Source: Chitinophagales bacterium (GTDB taxonomy: Bacteria > Bacteroidota > Bacteroidia > Chitinophagales > UBA10324). From it: 64,000 nucleotides of DNA. The position numbers were made by a program, and so were the translations under genes. Under the pieces are notes generated by a model. The model saw only the letters and a program-made list of their open reading frames with translations. It had not been told where the DNA came from and did no database searches. Location of the stretch: NCBI GenBank assembly GCA_019694975.1, contig JAIBAY010000004.1:310001-374000 (forward strand). Reading direction: 5' to 3'. Shown here in pieces: positions 17,169 through 27,251 of the stretch. Numbering within the stretch: position 1 is the stretch's first letter; each line of letters starts with the position of its first letter.

Positions 17169-20100
17169 TTATTGAATGATCAGCTTGCCTGTCGTGATCA
17201 GCATTTGTTGCTCATCGGTCAACCGGAAATAATAAATTCCTTCGGGCAATGCATCGCGGAAGATCCTGACGGAACTGCCTGACAGGTGATCCATTGTTGC
17301 CACGATTTTTCCCTGTATATCCTGTATCACCAAGGAACAGTTGTGCAGGTGGTAATTATTGATGAGGCTCAGCGTCGTGAAAGATTCAAACGGATTTGGG
17401 GAGATAACAGCAGTGTTCAATATTGAAGGTATGACAGCACTGACGGAGATTACTTCAAAAGTATCTGATTCGGTGGCACAGCCGGGCGGATAGGTGACGA
17501 TTACGCTATACGTTCCGTTCTGTATTGGTGTATAGGTCTGCCCTGTTGCACCGGGTATTACTGATCCAAAAAAGTACCATTGGTTGCCGGCCGGTGCACT
17601 GGAGACAAGGTTGTTGTCGACAAAGGAAATGATGGGTACGGGAGGATATTCCACCACGGTAACTGACAGGCTGGTGTCTTGTGTGATGCAGGCGCCGGTT
17701 GAAGTAACGGAGACAACATCTGAAGTGCTTCCAAATATTACGGTAATAGATGTATCGCCTGATGAAGAAATGATCACAGCGTCAGCAGGTACAGTCCAGG
17801 TGTGATTAAAGCCTGCCACGGCGCCGATGCTGTATGTTGCTGTATCGCCGGTGCAAATTATTGCCGGGCCGTTAATGGGTTGTATCGGAAGATCGGACAC
17901 TACGATGACGGTGAGGGTAGTATCCTGTGTGCTGCACGTATTGATGGCCGTTACCTTGATCTCTCCGCCGGTGTCACCAAACTGCACGGTAATGGATGTA
18001 TCCCCCTGCGAGGAAACAATCTGCGCACCGGATGGAACGGTCCATACATATTCCACTCCTTCTGCAGATGCGATGGAGTATGTTGCACTTGCCCCAATAC
18101 AGACAACGGTATCACCTTCGATGGGGTGAACGGGTGGAAACGAATGAACAATAATGTCAAGGCTCGTATCCTGTGCTGTACAGGCGCTTTCTCCGATAAC
18201 GGTTATGGAACCGGATGCATTGCCGAATTCGACTGTAATTAACGTATCGCCCTGTGAGGAAATGATCGTGGCATCATCCGGAACGATCCAGGAATAATGT
18301 AAGCCTTCCATTGCCGGTATGGTGTAGGTGGCGGTATCGCCACCGCAAACGAGGGTATCTCCGTTAATTGCCGGCAAACTTGTAAAGGCAACTACCTGCA
18401 CTGGCAGCAAGGTATCCTGCAAGGCGCAGGCGCTGCCGGCAATTACCAGTATGCCATCGGAGGAAGTGCCGAACTTAACGGTGATGGATGTATCGCCTTC
18501 TGATGCAATGATCGTTGCATCGAACGGAACCGTCCATGAATAGTCAACTCCATCCACTGAAGCGATGTTATAGGTTGCCGTATCACCGGTGCAAACGATG
18601 GTATCACCAATAATAGGTTTGATTGGAGGAACACCGGGATGAACAGTAACATACAATGAAGAAGTTACTGTCTCACAAACTGATGACGCGGAAAAAGTTA
18701 CATAACCTGAAGAGTCGCCGAAGATGACAGCAATGAGCGTATCGCCGATATTGGCAATGATGGAGCATCCTTCCGGCAGTTGCCATGAGTAGGAATCGGC
18801 ACCTGTGACAGAGGAGACGATAAACTCTGCGGAATCACCGCTGCAGAGGGAGGTAACACCGATCACATCTTCCGGATCCTGCAGTGATGGCGTTACATTT
18901 ACAAAGAGCGATGCGATTGCTGCATCACAATCTGATTTGCCTGCTGTAATGCTTACAGTGCCGGAAGAGGCGCCAAACGACACAATGATGGATGTGTCGC
19001 CCTGTCCCGACAAAATAGTTGCATCATCCGGCACTGACCAGTCATAACTGATTGCATCCGGAACGGGTGCGATACCATAGGTTACAGGTTGTCCCTGGCA
19101 GGCTGTTGCCGGTCCGGCAAGCGTGTCAAGTGTAATGTATTGTCCAACAACATTTACCGGTAATATGGCAGAAACAGAATCACAATATCCGTTTGCAGTT
19201 ACGGCCACGTTGCCAGAAGTGGAATCAAACTGTACAACAATCATAGTATCTCCAGCTGAGAAGACAATAGATGCACCGGATGGAATGGTCCAGTCATATG
19301 ATATTGCATCAGCTACTGCAGGTACCTGGTACGATGACAACCCGTTGAGGCAAACTGCAGTATCTCCTGTTATCAAATTGATAGGAGGAAGTGAAGTGTG
19401 GGCAAAAACAGGTAATGAAATTAAAATGGTATCGCAATTATCAGCGGCTTTCATGGCCACCATGCCGGAGGTGGAACCCATGGCGACCATAATCATTGTA
19501 TCTGTTTGTGTAATCACCTGGGCATCAGACGGCACTGACCATTCATAACTCAAAGCATTCTGTATTGAAGAAACCGAATACATAACTGTATCACCATAAC
19601 AGAAATCAGCGGCACCGGTAATAGCACTGCTGGCCGCCAATGGCGGTACAACATTAACCTCCAGTGAAGCAATCGATGTATCGCAGTCTGCGCCGGCTAT
19701 CACTGTTACATTACCGGATGTGCTGCTAAAAGTTACAGCTATTAAGGTATCACCCTGACTGTAGATGATGGAAGCATCCGAAGGAACCTGCCATTGATAA
19801 GTATTGGCACCACTAACAGGCGCTACAGAATAGGTATTGGTTGTGCCAAAGCAAAGGGTTGAGGCGCCGGTTATCTCACCCAGCGGGACTAAAGGTTCCG
19901 AACAGGGAACAAATTTATAGATTGATCCCTGCGCACCTACAGCATAACCGGTGTCACTTGCCGTAAAAAAAACGCCATTCAGTCCCATGGTGCTTACATT
20001 GCTCACCGACCACGTATTTCCGCCGTTTTTTGTTCTGATCACAGCGCCTGCATCATCTACAAACCATCCTGCTATCGGAGTGGTGAAGGTGCCGCGCCTG

Positions 20101-20918
20101 ATGGAATGCCCGGAAGATCCGGTGAACACTTCTTCCCAGGTATTGCCTCCATCCAGTGAGCGGATAATAAATTCATGGCCGCCATTAGGTGTCGTTCCGC
20201 CGCCCGCAAAAATGGTATTGTCGTCAGTAACAGCAATTGCGGGAATAGCCTGCGGGCATGTATAAACTGTCTGCCAGCTTGCGCCGCCATCGTGCGTCCG
20301 GATAATGATACCATTTGAAAAGCCATTACTGCCGGTAGCATAGCCAGTATCGTTGTTCAGGAATTCAATATCGAGCAGGTCCTGCGAAACGCCGGCATTT
20401 AAAGAATCCCAGCTAACGCCAACGTTAATCGTCTTTAAAAACACACCGGCTTCACCTGCCACATATCCAACTTCTTTGGTGGGGAAATCTATGGCCCTGA
20501 ATCCTGCATCGGTATTGATATCCACTGTTCCCCATGTATCGCCGGCATCTGTTGATTTCAACAGGGTGCCATATAATCCACAGGCAAATCCTTTTACATT
20601 ATTGTTGAAAGCGATATCACGCAAAGGGTAAGCGGTGCCGGATGATTTCATAACCCAGTGAGCGCCGCCATCGGTTGTTTTCAGGATAGGCGCAAATCCA
20701 GGCGGGAATGCTTCACCGACCGCAAAACCTGTGGTTTCATTCAGCACAAAAACACCCCGTAGGTTGTTGTTGATGCCGGTTGACTGCGGCACCCACTGCG
20801 AGAATACAGTAGAGGAGAAAAGAATAATCAGTGATATCAGGTATAACTTTTTCAAAACATTGATATTGTCGGGGTAAAGCGATGTGAATCTAACAGGCCT
20901 GCCCGCTTTTGTTTTCAT
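17169..20918 (-). CDS. T9SS cargo: YCF48-like beta-propeller, nine Ig-like (PKD-type) repeats, type A sorting domain
   Basis: A 1249-residue exported protein. A signal peptide (KKLYLISLIILFSSTVFSQ) begins about residue 22. The only ATG adds about 21 residues before it, so a TTG at 20855 is an alternative start. Residues 45-340 form a BNR/YCF48-like propeller with repeated TxDGGxxW motifs. Then come nine tandem units of 82-88 residues (about 341-1095) with the pattern GxxxxCxGDTATYxI, YxWxVPxxAxI, SxGDTxIxVxFG and a second Cys before QDTxL. An Ig-like segment with NQWYFFG follows. The end has the type A sorting domain starting at about ISPNPFESFTTLSL. The protein is probably secreted through SprA and attached to the surface; the repeats suggest a stalk or adhesin. 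Confidence 0.88.
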   Translation of the reverse strand: MKTKAGRPVRFTSLYPDNINVLKKLYLISLIILFSSTVFSQWVPQSTGINNNLRGVFVLNETTGFAVGEAFPPGFAPILKTTDGGAHWVMKSSGTAYPLRDIAFNNNVKGFACGLYGTLLKSTDAGDTWGTVDINTDAGFRAIDFPTKEVGYVAGEAGVFLKTINVGVSWDSLNAGVSQDLLDIEFLNNDTGYATGSNGFSNGIIIRTHDGGASWQTVYTCPQAIPAIAVTDDNTIFAGGGTTPNGGHEFIIRSLDGGNTWEEVFTGSSGHSIRRGTFTTPIAGWFVDDAGAVIRTKNGGNTWSVSNVSTMGLNGVFFTASDTGYAVGAQGSIYKFVPCSEPLVPLGEITGASTLCFGTTNTYSVAPVSGANTYQWQVPSDASIIYSQGDTLIAVTFSSTSGNVTVIAGADCDTSIASLEVNVVPPLAASSAITGAADFCYGDTVMYSVSSIQNALSYEWSVPSDAQVITQTDTMIMVAMGSTSGMVAMKAADNCDTILISLPVFAHTSLPPINLITGDTAVCLNGLSSYQVPAVADAISYDWTIPSGASIVFSAGDTMIVVQFDSTSGNVAVTANGYCDSVSAILPVNVVGQYITLDTLAGPATACQGQPVTYGIAPVPDAISYDWSVPDDATILSGQGDTSIIVSFGASSGTVSITAGKSDCDAAIASLFVNVTPSLQDPEDVIGVTSLCSGDSAEFIVSSVTGADSYSWQLPEGCSIIANIGDTLIAVIFGDSSGYVTFSASSVCETVTSSLYVTVHPGVPPIKPIIGDTIVCTGDTATYNIASVDGVDYSWTVPFDATIIASEGDTSITVKFGTSSDGILVIAGSACALQDTLLPVQVVAFTSLPAINGDTLVCGGDTATYTIPAMEGLHYSWIVPDDATIISSQGDTLITVEFGNASGSITVIGESACTAQDTSLDIIVHSFPPVHPIEGDTVVCIGASATYSIASAEGVEYVWTVPSGAQIVSSQGDTSITVQFGDTGGEIKVTAINTCSTQDTTLTVIVVSDLPIQPINGPAIICTGDTATYSIGAVAGFNHTWTVPADAVIISSSGDTSITVIFGSTSDVVSVTSTGACITQDTSLSVTVVEYPPVPIISFVDNNLVSSAPAGNQWYFFGSVIPGATGQTYTPIQNGTYSVIVTYPPGCATESDTFEVISVSAVIPSILNTAVISPNPFESFTTLSLINNYHLHNCSLVIQDIQGKIVATMDHLSGSSVRIFRDALPEGIYYFRLTDEQQMLITTGKLIIQ

Positions 20919-20985
20919 GCATTGTTCTGTATTATTTCAAAACAGGGCAGCTATACATTTTATGTTCAAAAACCAAAGCGGGTGG

Positions 20986-20993
20986 CAAATATA
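20986..20993 (-). promoter_or_regulatory. Candidate -7 promoter element for the large T9SS gene
   Basis: The minus strand reads TATATTTG, an exact TAnnTTTG match 68 bases before the annotated ATG. It does not choose between the ATG and the downstream TTG start. No good -33 element is seen. Confidence 0.4.
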
Positions 20994-21153
20994 CGTGCTC
21001 CATTCCGGAACTAAAAAACAACCGTAGCCCCAACCTGCTCCTCCTTAGCATCTTACGGGACGGCAATTCCGGTTGACTGATGATGAAGAGCAGCCATATG
21101 AGAGCGTTATGCCGGCGATTTTGGAAGTACAATAATAGTTACAGCGTGCTGGC

Positions 21154-21187
21154 AAAAAAAAGAGGTTATCCCGACCGGAATAACCTC
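21154..21187 (-). terminator. Rho-independent terminator of the efflux operon
   Basis: GAGGTTAT (21162-21169) pairs with ATAACCTC (21180-21187) across a 10-base GC-rich loop that can pair further. On the minus strand it is followed by eight T (A-run 21154-21161). It lies about 22 bases beyond the stop of the RND permease gene. Confidence 0.88.
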
Positions 21188-21209
21188 CCTTATTTTATGC
21201 AATTATGTA

Positions 21210-24200
21210 TTAGTGCGAATGCAGATCGCCATCAAGCACAGCATGCATGGGTTGCTTTGCGTGGCTCACTTTCTTGCTTTGTTTACGGATATTCAGCATG
21301 GAGAAAACCCATGCTTTAAAGCGTTCATTAAGCAGGTACATTACCGGTACAACCAGCAGCGTGATAAAAGTAGCGTAACTTAAACCGAAGACGATAGTCC
21401 AGGCGAGCGGTCCCCAGAAGACTACATTTTCGCCACCCAGCCAGATATCGGGTTTGAATTCAGTAAACAGGCCGTAGAAGTTAATATTCAGACCTATTGC
21501 GAGTGGAATCATCCCAAGTATGGTTGCAGTGGCCGTAAGCACAACCGGTGTCATCCGGATTTTGGCAGCCTCTACCACTGCTTCTTTTAATTCGACGCCT
21601 TGTTCAATCAGCAGATCGGTAAATTCCACGAGCAGGATTCCGTTTCGTACAACGATACCCAGCAGTGCAACCACGCCAACACCGGTCATTACTGCGGAGA
21701 AATTCATACCGGTAATACCATAGCCGAGCAATACGCCGATAATACTGAAGAATACTTCGGCAAAGATGATGGCCGGTTTAGAAACTGAATTAAACTGCGC
21801 TACGAGAATGATGACGATCAGGAATAAGGAGATGATCCAGGCTATTCCCATAAAATTGATGGTTTCTTCCATATCCTGGCTAGCACCGGTGTATCCAATG
21901 CTAACATCATCCGGCAGCGGGTAACTTTCCAATGCATCCGTCACTTTCGCCATGATGACCGGTTGCTGGCTTTCATAGCCCGTCAACAGATTTGAACCGA
22001 GTGTTACCACCCTTTTCTGATCGATGCGTTTAATGCCGGTATAGGTGCTGGAATACTTAATAGTAGCAAAAGCACTCAGTGGCACCTGTCGCACCTGGCC
22101 ATTGGTCTGATCAATAAACGTAATGATCAGGTCTTTGAGCTGATCGATGCTCTTGCGTTGCGATTCGTCATAGCGTATTACGATCGGATAATCATCATTG
22201 CCTTCCTTATACTTACTCGCTTCCCAACCATAAATCGCATTGCGTATTTCAAAACCTACGGTTTGCGTGGAGATGCCTTCGCGGTTCATCCTTTCCCTGT
22301 CGAGGTCAATCGTAATCTCCGGCTTATTGGCCTGCAGATCGGTTTTCAACTCTTCGATGCCCGGTATGTTCAGTGAGTCGAGGTACCGTTTAATGCCATT
22401 GGTGGTTGCCAGTAACTTGTTGAAGTCGTCACCGGAAATTTCTATGTTAATCGGCTTACCTTGAGGCGGGCCGTTTTGTTCTGCGCCCACAGTTATCTGA
22501 GCGCCGGGAATACCTTTCAATGCTTCACGGAATTTTTCAGCATAGATCTCTGACTTTCGGTTTCTGCGGTCGGCCGGCTCAATAAACGCTACGGAAACCT
22601 TTCCCTTGTTCGTGCTTACGCTTTGATCAAACGGATCTTCACTGGCACCTATAGACACATTGGAGATCACGGATTTTACAATTGGATTATTTTCCCCCAG
22701 CACTTTATAAATTTTCTTTTCCACCAGTTTTGTAACAGAATCAGTGGTGGCCTGATCAGTGCCTGCAGGCATTACGACATAGGCATACAGGAAATTAGGA
22801 TCACCGGTCGGGAATTGCTCGAGCCCCGGTTTGCTGATGAAAAGCAATGCGATAGCGAGCAGGAGCGTGGCGAAGATACCCGAGAATAAGATCACGGGAT
22901 GCTTCAAAGTCCAGCGCAGGAAATTTGCATAACGCGCCTGAAATGACGGCCATCCTCTTTTTTGAAAAGCACGTACCCAATGCACCAGCACCAGTTGGTA
23001 GAGCCAGAAAACCATAACTAATGCGATTAACACATTGCCGAGCAATTTTGCACCGGCCAGGGCCATAACGAAACCCATCAGTGCTATGATACCGGACCAT
23101 AATATTTGTCTTTTCCTGTCGGGCCGCACGCCTTCTTTCTGCGGCCGCATAAATGCAGAAGCAAAAACAGGGTTGATGAGGTAGGCCACCAGCAACGATG
23201 CAGTAAGCGTGAGGATGAGCGTAACAGGCAGGGAATGCATGAAAGAACCTATGACACCGGGCCAGAACAGTAAAGGAAAGAATGGCGCCAGCGTGGTCAT
23301 GGTCCCTGACAGTACCGGCGCAAATACTTCACCGGCTGCATTTTTAGCCGCCAGTTTTATGGGCACCTTTCCATTGCCGAATATGCGGTGTGTATTTTCA
23401 ATCACCACAATTGCATCATCCACCACAATACCAAGGCCCAGCAGGAAACCGAACAGCACGATCACGTTCATGGTCATGCCCATGGCGCTCAAAACCAGGA
23501 AGGCGATAAACATAGAAAGCGGAACAGACAATCCTACAAACATGGCATCTGTGGCTCCCATAAAAAACATCAGCACAAGCGTAACGAGAATGAAACCGAT
23601 AATGATGGTGTTGATCAGGTCGGCCACCTGCGTACGCGTGGTGGTGGACGTGTCGCCGGTTATGGTTAATCCTATATCAGTCGGAACATCTTTGCCCTTC
23701 ACCTCATCCACCAGTTCATGAATATGATCGGAGGCTTCAATCAGGTTGGCGCCGCTTTTTTTGATTACATTCAGGGTAATTACTTTTTTATTGTCGAGCC
23801 GCGCAAAGCTTTCCTGTTCCTTGAAGCTGTCTTTGATTTCGGCGATGCTTTTCAGGTAGATGGGTTCATTCTTTTTATTGTTGACGGTGAGGTTTTCTAT
23901 TTGTGCAACATTTTTGAATTCGCCGCTTACGCTGATACTTCTGCGAACATCACCCAGTTTAATAGTGCCGCCGGAAACAATCCGGTTTTCGCTGCTAATG
24001 GCGGAATAGATGTCAAACATGGAAAGCTGCGCTGCCTGCATCTTGTACATGTCCACGTTGATCTGTATTTCCCTTTCCGGAGCGCCAATGATATCCACCC
24101 TGTTGATTTCCGGATAGGTTTCAATCTTATCCTGCAACAGCTCGGCGTACTTATTCAGCGTGGCGAGATCATAGTCGCCGCTGACATTCACCTGCATAAT

Positions 24201-24641
24201 CGGAATCTGTGAAAATTCCACCTTTGCCACATTGGGCCCCCAGGTGGGATCAAGATCATTGGGCAGGTTGTTTTTAGCCTTGTCCACAGCATCCTTAACC
24301 TTCTGATTCGCATCAGCGAGATCCGTTCCTGAAACGAATTCCACCTGTATGGAGGAGAAATCCTGCACGGAACTGCTGGTGATCTTATTCACGCCATTGA
24401 TAGCGCCTATTTCTTTCTCCAGCGGCTTGGTAATCAGGTTTTCAATATCTGTTGGCGCCGATCCCGGATAGATGGTGGAGACATAGATCGTCGGCATAGT
24501 TACATCGGGAAACAGTTCCTTCGGCAGATTATTGTAAGCCCTGATACCCATAAAAGTGAGGATCAGCACGATAATAAAAATCGTGGTGCGGTTATCAATG
24601 GCCCAGCTGCTGGGCTTAAATTCTTTTAAATTGTCTTTCAT
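21210..24641 (-). CDS. RND efflux pump, inner-membrane permease (HAE1/AcrB-like)
   Basis: An 1143-residue proton-driven exporter of the resistance-nodulation-division family. It has the usual layout: a first helix, a large periplasmic loop, a helix bundle with the proton-relay pair DD at 408-409 (GIVVDDAIVVIENTHR), a second large loop and a second bundle. In the second bundle the segment corresponding to the relay lysine of AcrB reads GIVVRNGILLVEF, with arginine near the usual lysine position. The C-terminal extension (VSHAKQPMHAV and following) is short and His-rich at the very end. With the adaptor, TolC and TetR genes it forms an operon in the order tetR-tolC-hlyD-rnd. Substrates are unknown. 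Confidence 0.93.
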   Translation of the reverse strand: MKDNLKEFKPSSWAIDNRTTIFIIVLILTFMGIRAYNNLPKELFPDVTMPTIYVSTIYPGSAPTDIENLITKPLEKEIGAINGVNKITSSSVQDFSSIQVEFVSGTDLADANQKVKDAVDKAKNNLPNDLDPTWGPNVAKVEFSQIPIMQVNVSGDYDLATLNKYAELLQDKIETYPEINRVDIIGAPEREIQINVDMYKMQAAQLSMFDIYSAISSENRIVSGGTIKLGDVRRSISVSGEFKNVAQIENLTVNNKKNEPIYLKSIAEIKDSFKEQESFARLDNKKVITLNVIKKSGANLIEASDHIHELVDEVKGKDVPTDIGLTITGDTSTTTRTQVADLINTIIIGFILVTLVLMFFMGATDAMFVGLSVPLSMFIAFLVLSAMGMTMNVIVLFGFLLGLGIVVDDAIVVIENTHRIFGNGKVPIKLAAKNAAGEVFAPVLSGTMTTLAPFFPLLFWPGVIGSFMHSLPVTLILTLTASLLVAYLINPVFASAFMRPQKEGVRPDRKRQILWSGIIALMGFVMALAGAKLLGNVLIALVMVFWLYQLVLVHWVRAFQKRGWPSFQARYANFLRWTLKHPVILFSGIFATLLLAIALLFISKPGLEQFPTGDPNFLYAYVVMPAGTDQATTDSVTKLVEKKIYKVLGENNPIVKSVISNVSIGASEDPFDQSVSTNKGKVSVAFIEPADRRNRKSEIYAEKFREALKGIPGAQITVGAEQNGPPQGKPINIEISGDDFNKLLATTNGIKRYLDSLNIPGIEELKTDLQANKPEITIDLDRERMNREGISTQTVGFEIRNAIYGWEASKYKEGNDDYPIVIRYDESQRKSIDQLKDLIITFIDQTNGQVRQVPLSAFATIKYSSTYTGIKRIDQKRVVTLGSNLLTGYESQQPVIMAKVTDALESYPLPDDVSIGYTGASQDMEETINFMGIAWIISLFLIVIILVAQFNSVSKPAIIFAEVFFSIIGVLLGYGITGMNFSAVMTGVGVVALLGIVVRNGILLVEFTDLLIEQGVELKEAVVEAAKIRMTPVVLTATATILGMIPLAIGLNINFYGLFTEFKPDIWLGGENVVFWGPLAWTIVFGLSYATFITLLVVPVMYLLNERFKAWVFSMLNIRKQSKKVSHAKQPMHAVLDGDLHSH

Positions 24642-24712
24642 CGTTTATCCGTTAAAGGGATGCTAAAAATCTTTTGTGAGCGATACGCTTACCATGATAA
24701 TGGCAATCGTTA

Positions 24713-25831
24713 TCAATATTGTATTACCTGTCCGGTAACAATGTCCTGGTATCCTGTGGTGATTACTTTATCGCCTGCCTGAAGGCCGGCGATGATTTCA
24801 GCCTGGCCGTTGTAAATATTCCCTACGGTAACGGATTGGCGTTTCGCGGTTTTCCGCCCGTTTTCTTCAGCCGCCACATATACAAAATCGCTTTCTTTTG
24901 ATTTTTGAATGAGATTAACCGGTACGACAAATGCTGCCGGTTTTTCATAATCCAGGATTTTCATCAGGGCAATCATATTGGGCCTGAAGGTGTCTTTTCC
25001 TGAAAGTTTTGATTCCACGGTGAATGTCCGCGATTGCGGATTGATCACTTTAGAAGCGTAGCTCACCTTCGAATCAATTTCCATATTCAGGTCAGGAAAT
25101 GCGATCTTCACTTTATCTCCCTGGTGAATCTGTGCAGCGTAAGACTCAGATACTTCACCTTTTACCTTCAGGTTACTGAAATTCACCACCCTTATACCTG
25201 CATAACCCGGCGATGCTATCTGCCCCACTTTGATATCGACGTTATCAACGATGCCATTGATGGGAGAAACCAGTTTGGTCAGCTGGTATTGTTCCTTCAT
25301 GGCATCCATTTGTTTGCCGAGTGATTCCATCTGGTTTTTTGCCGTCAGGTATTGCACTTCGGTGCCGATATTCTGTTCCCACAATGATTTCTGCTTTTCA
25401 TACAGAATAGTGGCCAGTTCCAGGTTTTTCTTCAGCGCATCCATCTGTGCCGTGATGGTTGCTGCATCGAGTGCGGCAAGTACTTGTCCTTTTGTGACCT
25501 GTTGTCCGGCTGTCACATAAACATTCTGGATGGTGCCCGGCATCTGCGGCGTCACGTTCACATTATCTTCGGCATCTACTTTACCCTGCAATTCAATATA
25601 ATGCGAAAAAGGTTGCTGAACGGCTTCCGTAACCGCCACGAGCACTGCTTTTTCAAGCGGCTTCTGACCTGATTCCTTCAGCAGTTCAGCTTCCAGCTCT
25701 TTAATCTGCTTTTCAATTTCCGCATGTTGGTTCTTCAGGTTTTCGAGTTTTGCTTTTTTATCACCGTCAGAGCAGGAGTTGAACGAGACGATGGTGATGG
25801 CAACAGCAATTAGTATTAACAGGTTTTTCAT
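24713..25831 (-). CDS. RND efflux periplasmic adaptor (HlyD/AcrA family), lipoprotein
   Basis: A 372-residue membrane-fusion protein that links the RND permease to the TolC channel. The N-terminus is a lipoprotein signal ending at the lipobox SFNSC with the acylated C20. A coiled coil (about 26-50) precedes the lipoyl/barrel-sandwich halves: VYVTAGQQVTKGQVLAALD at about 108-126 and SPINGIVDNVDIKVGQIASP at about 193-212. The helical hairpin lies between them (about 128-190). Beta-barrel and membrane-proximal domains follow. Spacing to the RND gene is 71 bases. It is a normal member of its family. Confidence 0.93.
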   Translation of the reverse strand: MKNLLILIAVAITIVSFNSCSDGDKKAKLENLKNQHAEIEKQIKELEAELLKESGQKPLEKAVLVAVTEAVQQPFSHYIELQGKVDAEDNVNVTPQMPGTIQNVYVTAGQQVTKGQVLAALDAATITAQMDALKKNLELATILYEKQKSLWEQNIGTEVQYLTAKNQMESLGKQMDAMKEQYQLTKLVSPINGIVDNVDIKVGQIASPGYAGIRVVNFSNLKVKGEVSESYAAQIHQGDKVKIAFPDLNMEIDSKVSYASKVINPQSRTFTVESKLSGKDTFRPNMIALMKILDYEKPAAFVVPVNLIQKSKESDFVYVAAEENGRKTAKRQSVTVGNIYNGQAEIIAGLQAGDKVITTGYQDIVTGQVIQY

Positions 25832-25892
25832 ATTGGGTATAAGAAATTTAAAAATGAGGGTTGAATTAGTTAAGGGTCATCCGTTTAAGTGC

Positions 25893-27251
25893 TTATTTTC
25901 CGTAATTGCTTACGAGTGTGCCTAATGCCTTCTCGAGTTCAATTCTCGCTGTCCATGCATCGTATAAGGCGGAGAGGTAGCTTGCCTGCGCATCTTTATA
26001 GGAAGTTTCAGCATCCGTCACTTCCAAACTGCTGCCAACGCCCAATTCAAATTTTTTGCGCGAAATGGATACAATTTCTCCTGCCAGTTCCTGGTTGCTG
26101 CGCTGCACATCTAATGCGGCAATGGCATTCTCCAGGTTCGACTTTGATGTAGACACTTCCAGTTTCATTACATTCTGAAAGTTGTTAAGGTTGTTTTCTC
26201 TTTTCATCATTTCAAGTTTACCCTGCTGAATCTGTCTTGCTTTCTGTAAACCATCGAAGATGGGAAGGCTGAAGGTGAAGCCGACATATGCGGTGTTGTA
26301 CCATTTGCTGGAAGGAATAAGGTCAAATTCATTCACCTGTGCCTGGTAACTGTAACCGCCGACAGCATACAGGCTGGGAAGATAACCCACCTTATAGCGT
26401 TTCATGTTCATCTCGGCCAGGGAATAGGATGTTTGGAGAATCTGGTATTCAACGCGGTTATTGATATTGGCCGCTGCAGTGTTCTGCAGTATTGTTTCAA
26501 AATCTGCTTCATAAAGTGTATCGGAAAGGAGAAGTATCTGATTCACATCCATACCCATCTGAAACTTGAGGAGGTTAATGCTGACCTGGCTGAACTTCTC
26601 AACTTTATCTTTATCGGTTAACAGGTTATTATAGCCAACGGTAATGCGGTCTACATCCACCTTTTCAACGAAGCCGCTTTGATAAAGTGCTTTCGTATTG
26701 TCGAGCGTTTTTTTAAGGCTTGCCGCGTTGGCCTCCAGTTGTGAGAGCCGTTCTTTTGTTATCAATGCAGTCAGGTAAGCTTTCATCACGCTTTCCGTTG
26801 TTTCAATTGTGGTACGGTCAACATTTTTAGAACTCAGTTCGGCAAGTGCCCTCGTGGCTTTCAGCCCGAGAAAATAGCGCCCGTCAAACACCAGCTGCGA
26901 AGCATTTAGGCTGGCTGTTCCATTGTATTGCGTACCAAACTGAATAGGTTGGTAAGTGCCGGGTTCACCTCCAAAAAATTCGGCGGGAATAAGCGAAGTA
27001 GGCAGCTTAATATAATCCGCAAAGTCGAAAGTTCCGTTGATCTGCGGCAAGGCGATACCGGTGTATTCCTGTGACTGGCGTCGCGAAATTTCGGCGTCCA
27101 GCATTGCGTTCTTTACATTGGTTTGCGTCGTTAATGCATAATCAACCGCCTGTCGCAACGACATCCGGAGGGTGTCAGTTGACTGGGTTTGTGCGCCGGC
27201 GTTAAAGGCCAATCCCGCGAGGATCAATACCGGAATAAACAGTTTTTTCAT
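25893..27251 (-). CDS. TolC family outer-membrane efflux protein
   Basis: A 452-residue outer-membrane channel subunit with a cleavable signal peptide (MKKLFIPVLILAGLAFNAGA). It has the duplicated helical arrangement of the family: LRQAVDYALTTQTNVKNA opens the first repeat, and long coiled-coil helices rich in Leu, Asn and Gln fill about 180-240 and 380-440. Its start codon overlaps the stop of the upstream tetR gene by 4 bases (ATGA), and the adaptor gene follows after 61 bases. It provides the outer-membrane exit of the tripartite pump. Confidence 0.92.
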   Translation of the reverse strand: MKKLFIPVLILAGLAFNAGAQTQSTDTLRMSLRQAVDYALTTQTNVKNAMLDAEISRRQSQEYTGIALPQINGTFDFADYIKLPTSLIPAEFFGGEPGTYQPIQFGTQYNGTASLNASQLVFDGRYFLGLKATRALAELSSKNVDRTTIETTESVMKAYLTALITKERLSQLEANAASLKKTLDNTKALYQSGFVEKVDVDRITVGYNNLLTDKDKVEKFSQVSINLLKFQMGMDVNQILLLSDTLYEADFETILQNTAAANINNRVEYQILQTSYSLAEMNMKRYKVGYLPSLYAVGGYSYQAQVNEFDLIPSSKWYNTAYVGFTFSLPIFDGLQKARQIQQGKLEMMKRENNLNNFQNVMKLEVSTSKSNLENAIAALDVQRSNQELAGEIVSISRKKFELGVGSSLEVTDAETSYKDAQASYLSALYDAWTARIELEKALGTLVSNYGK

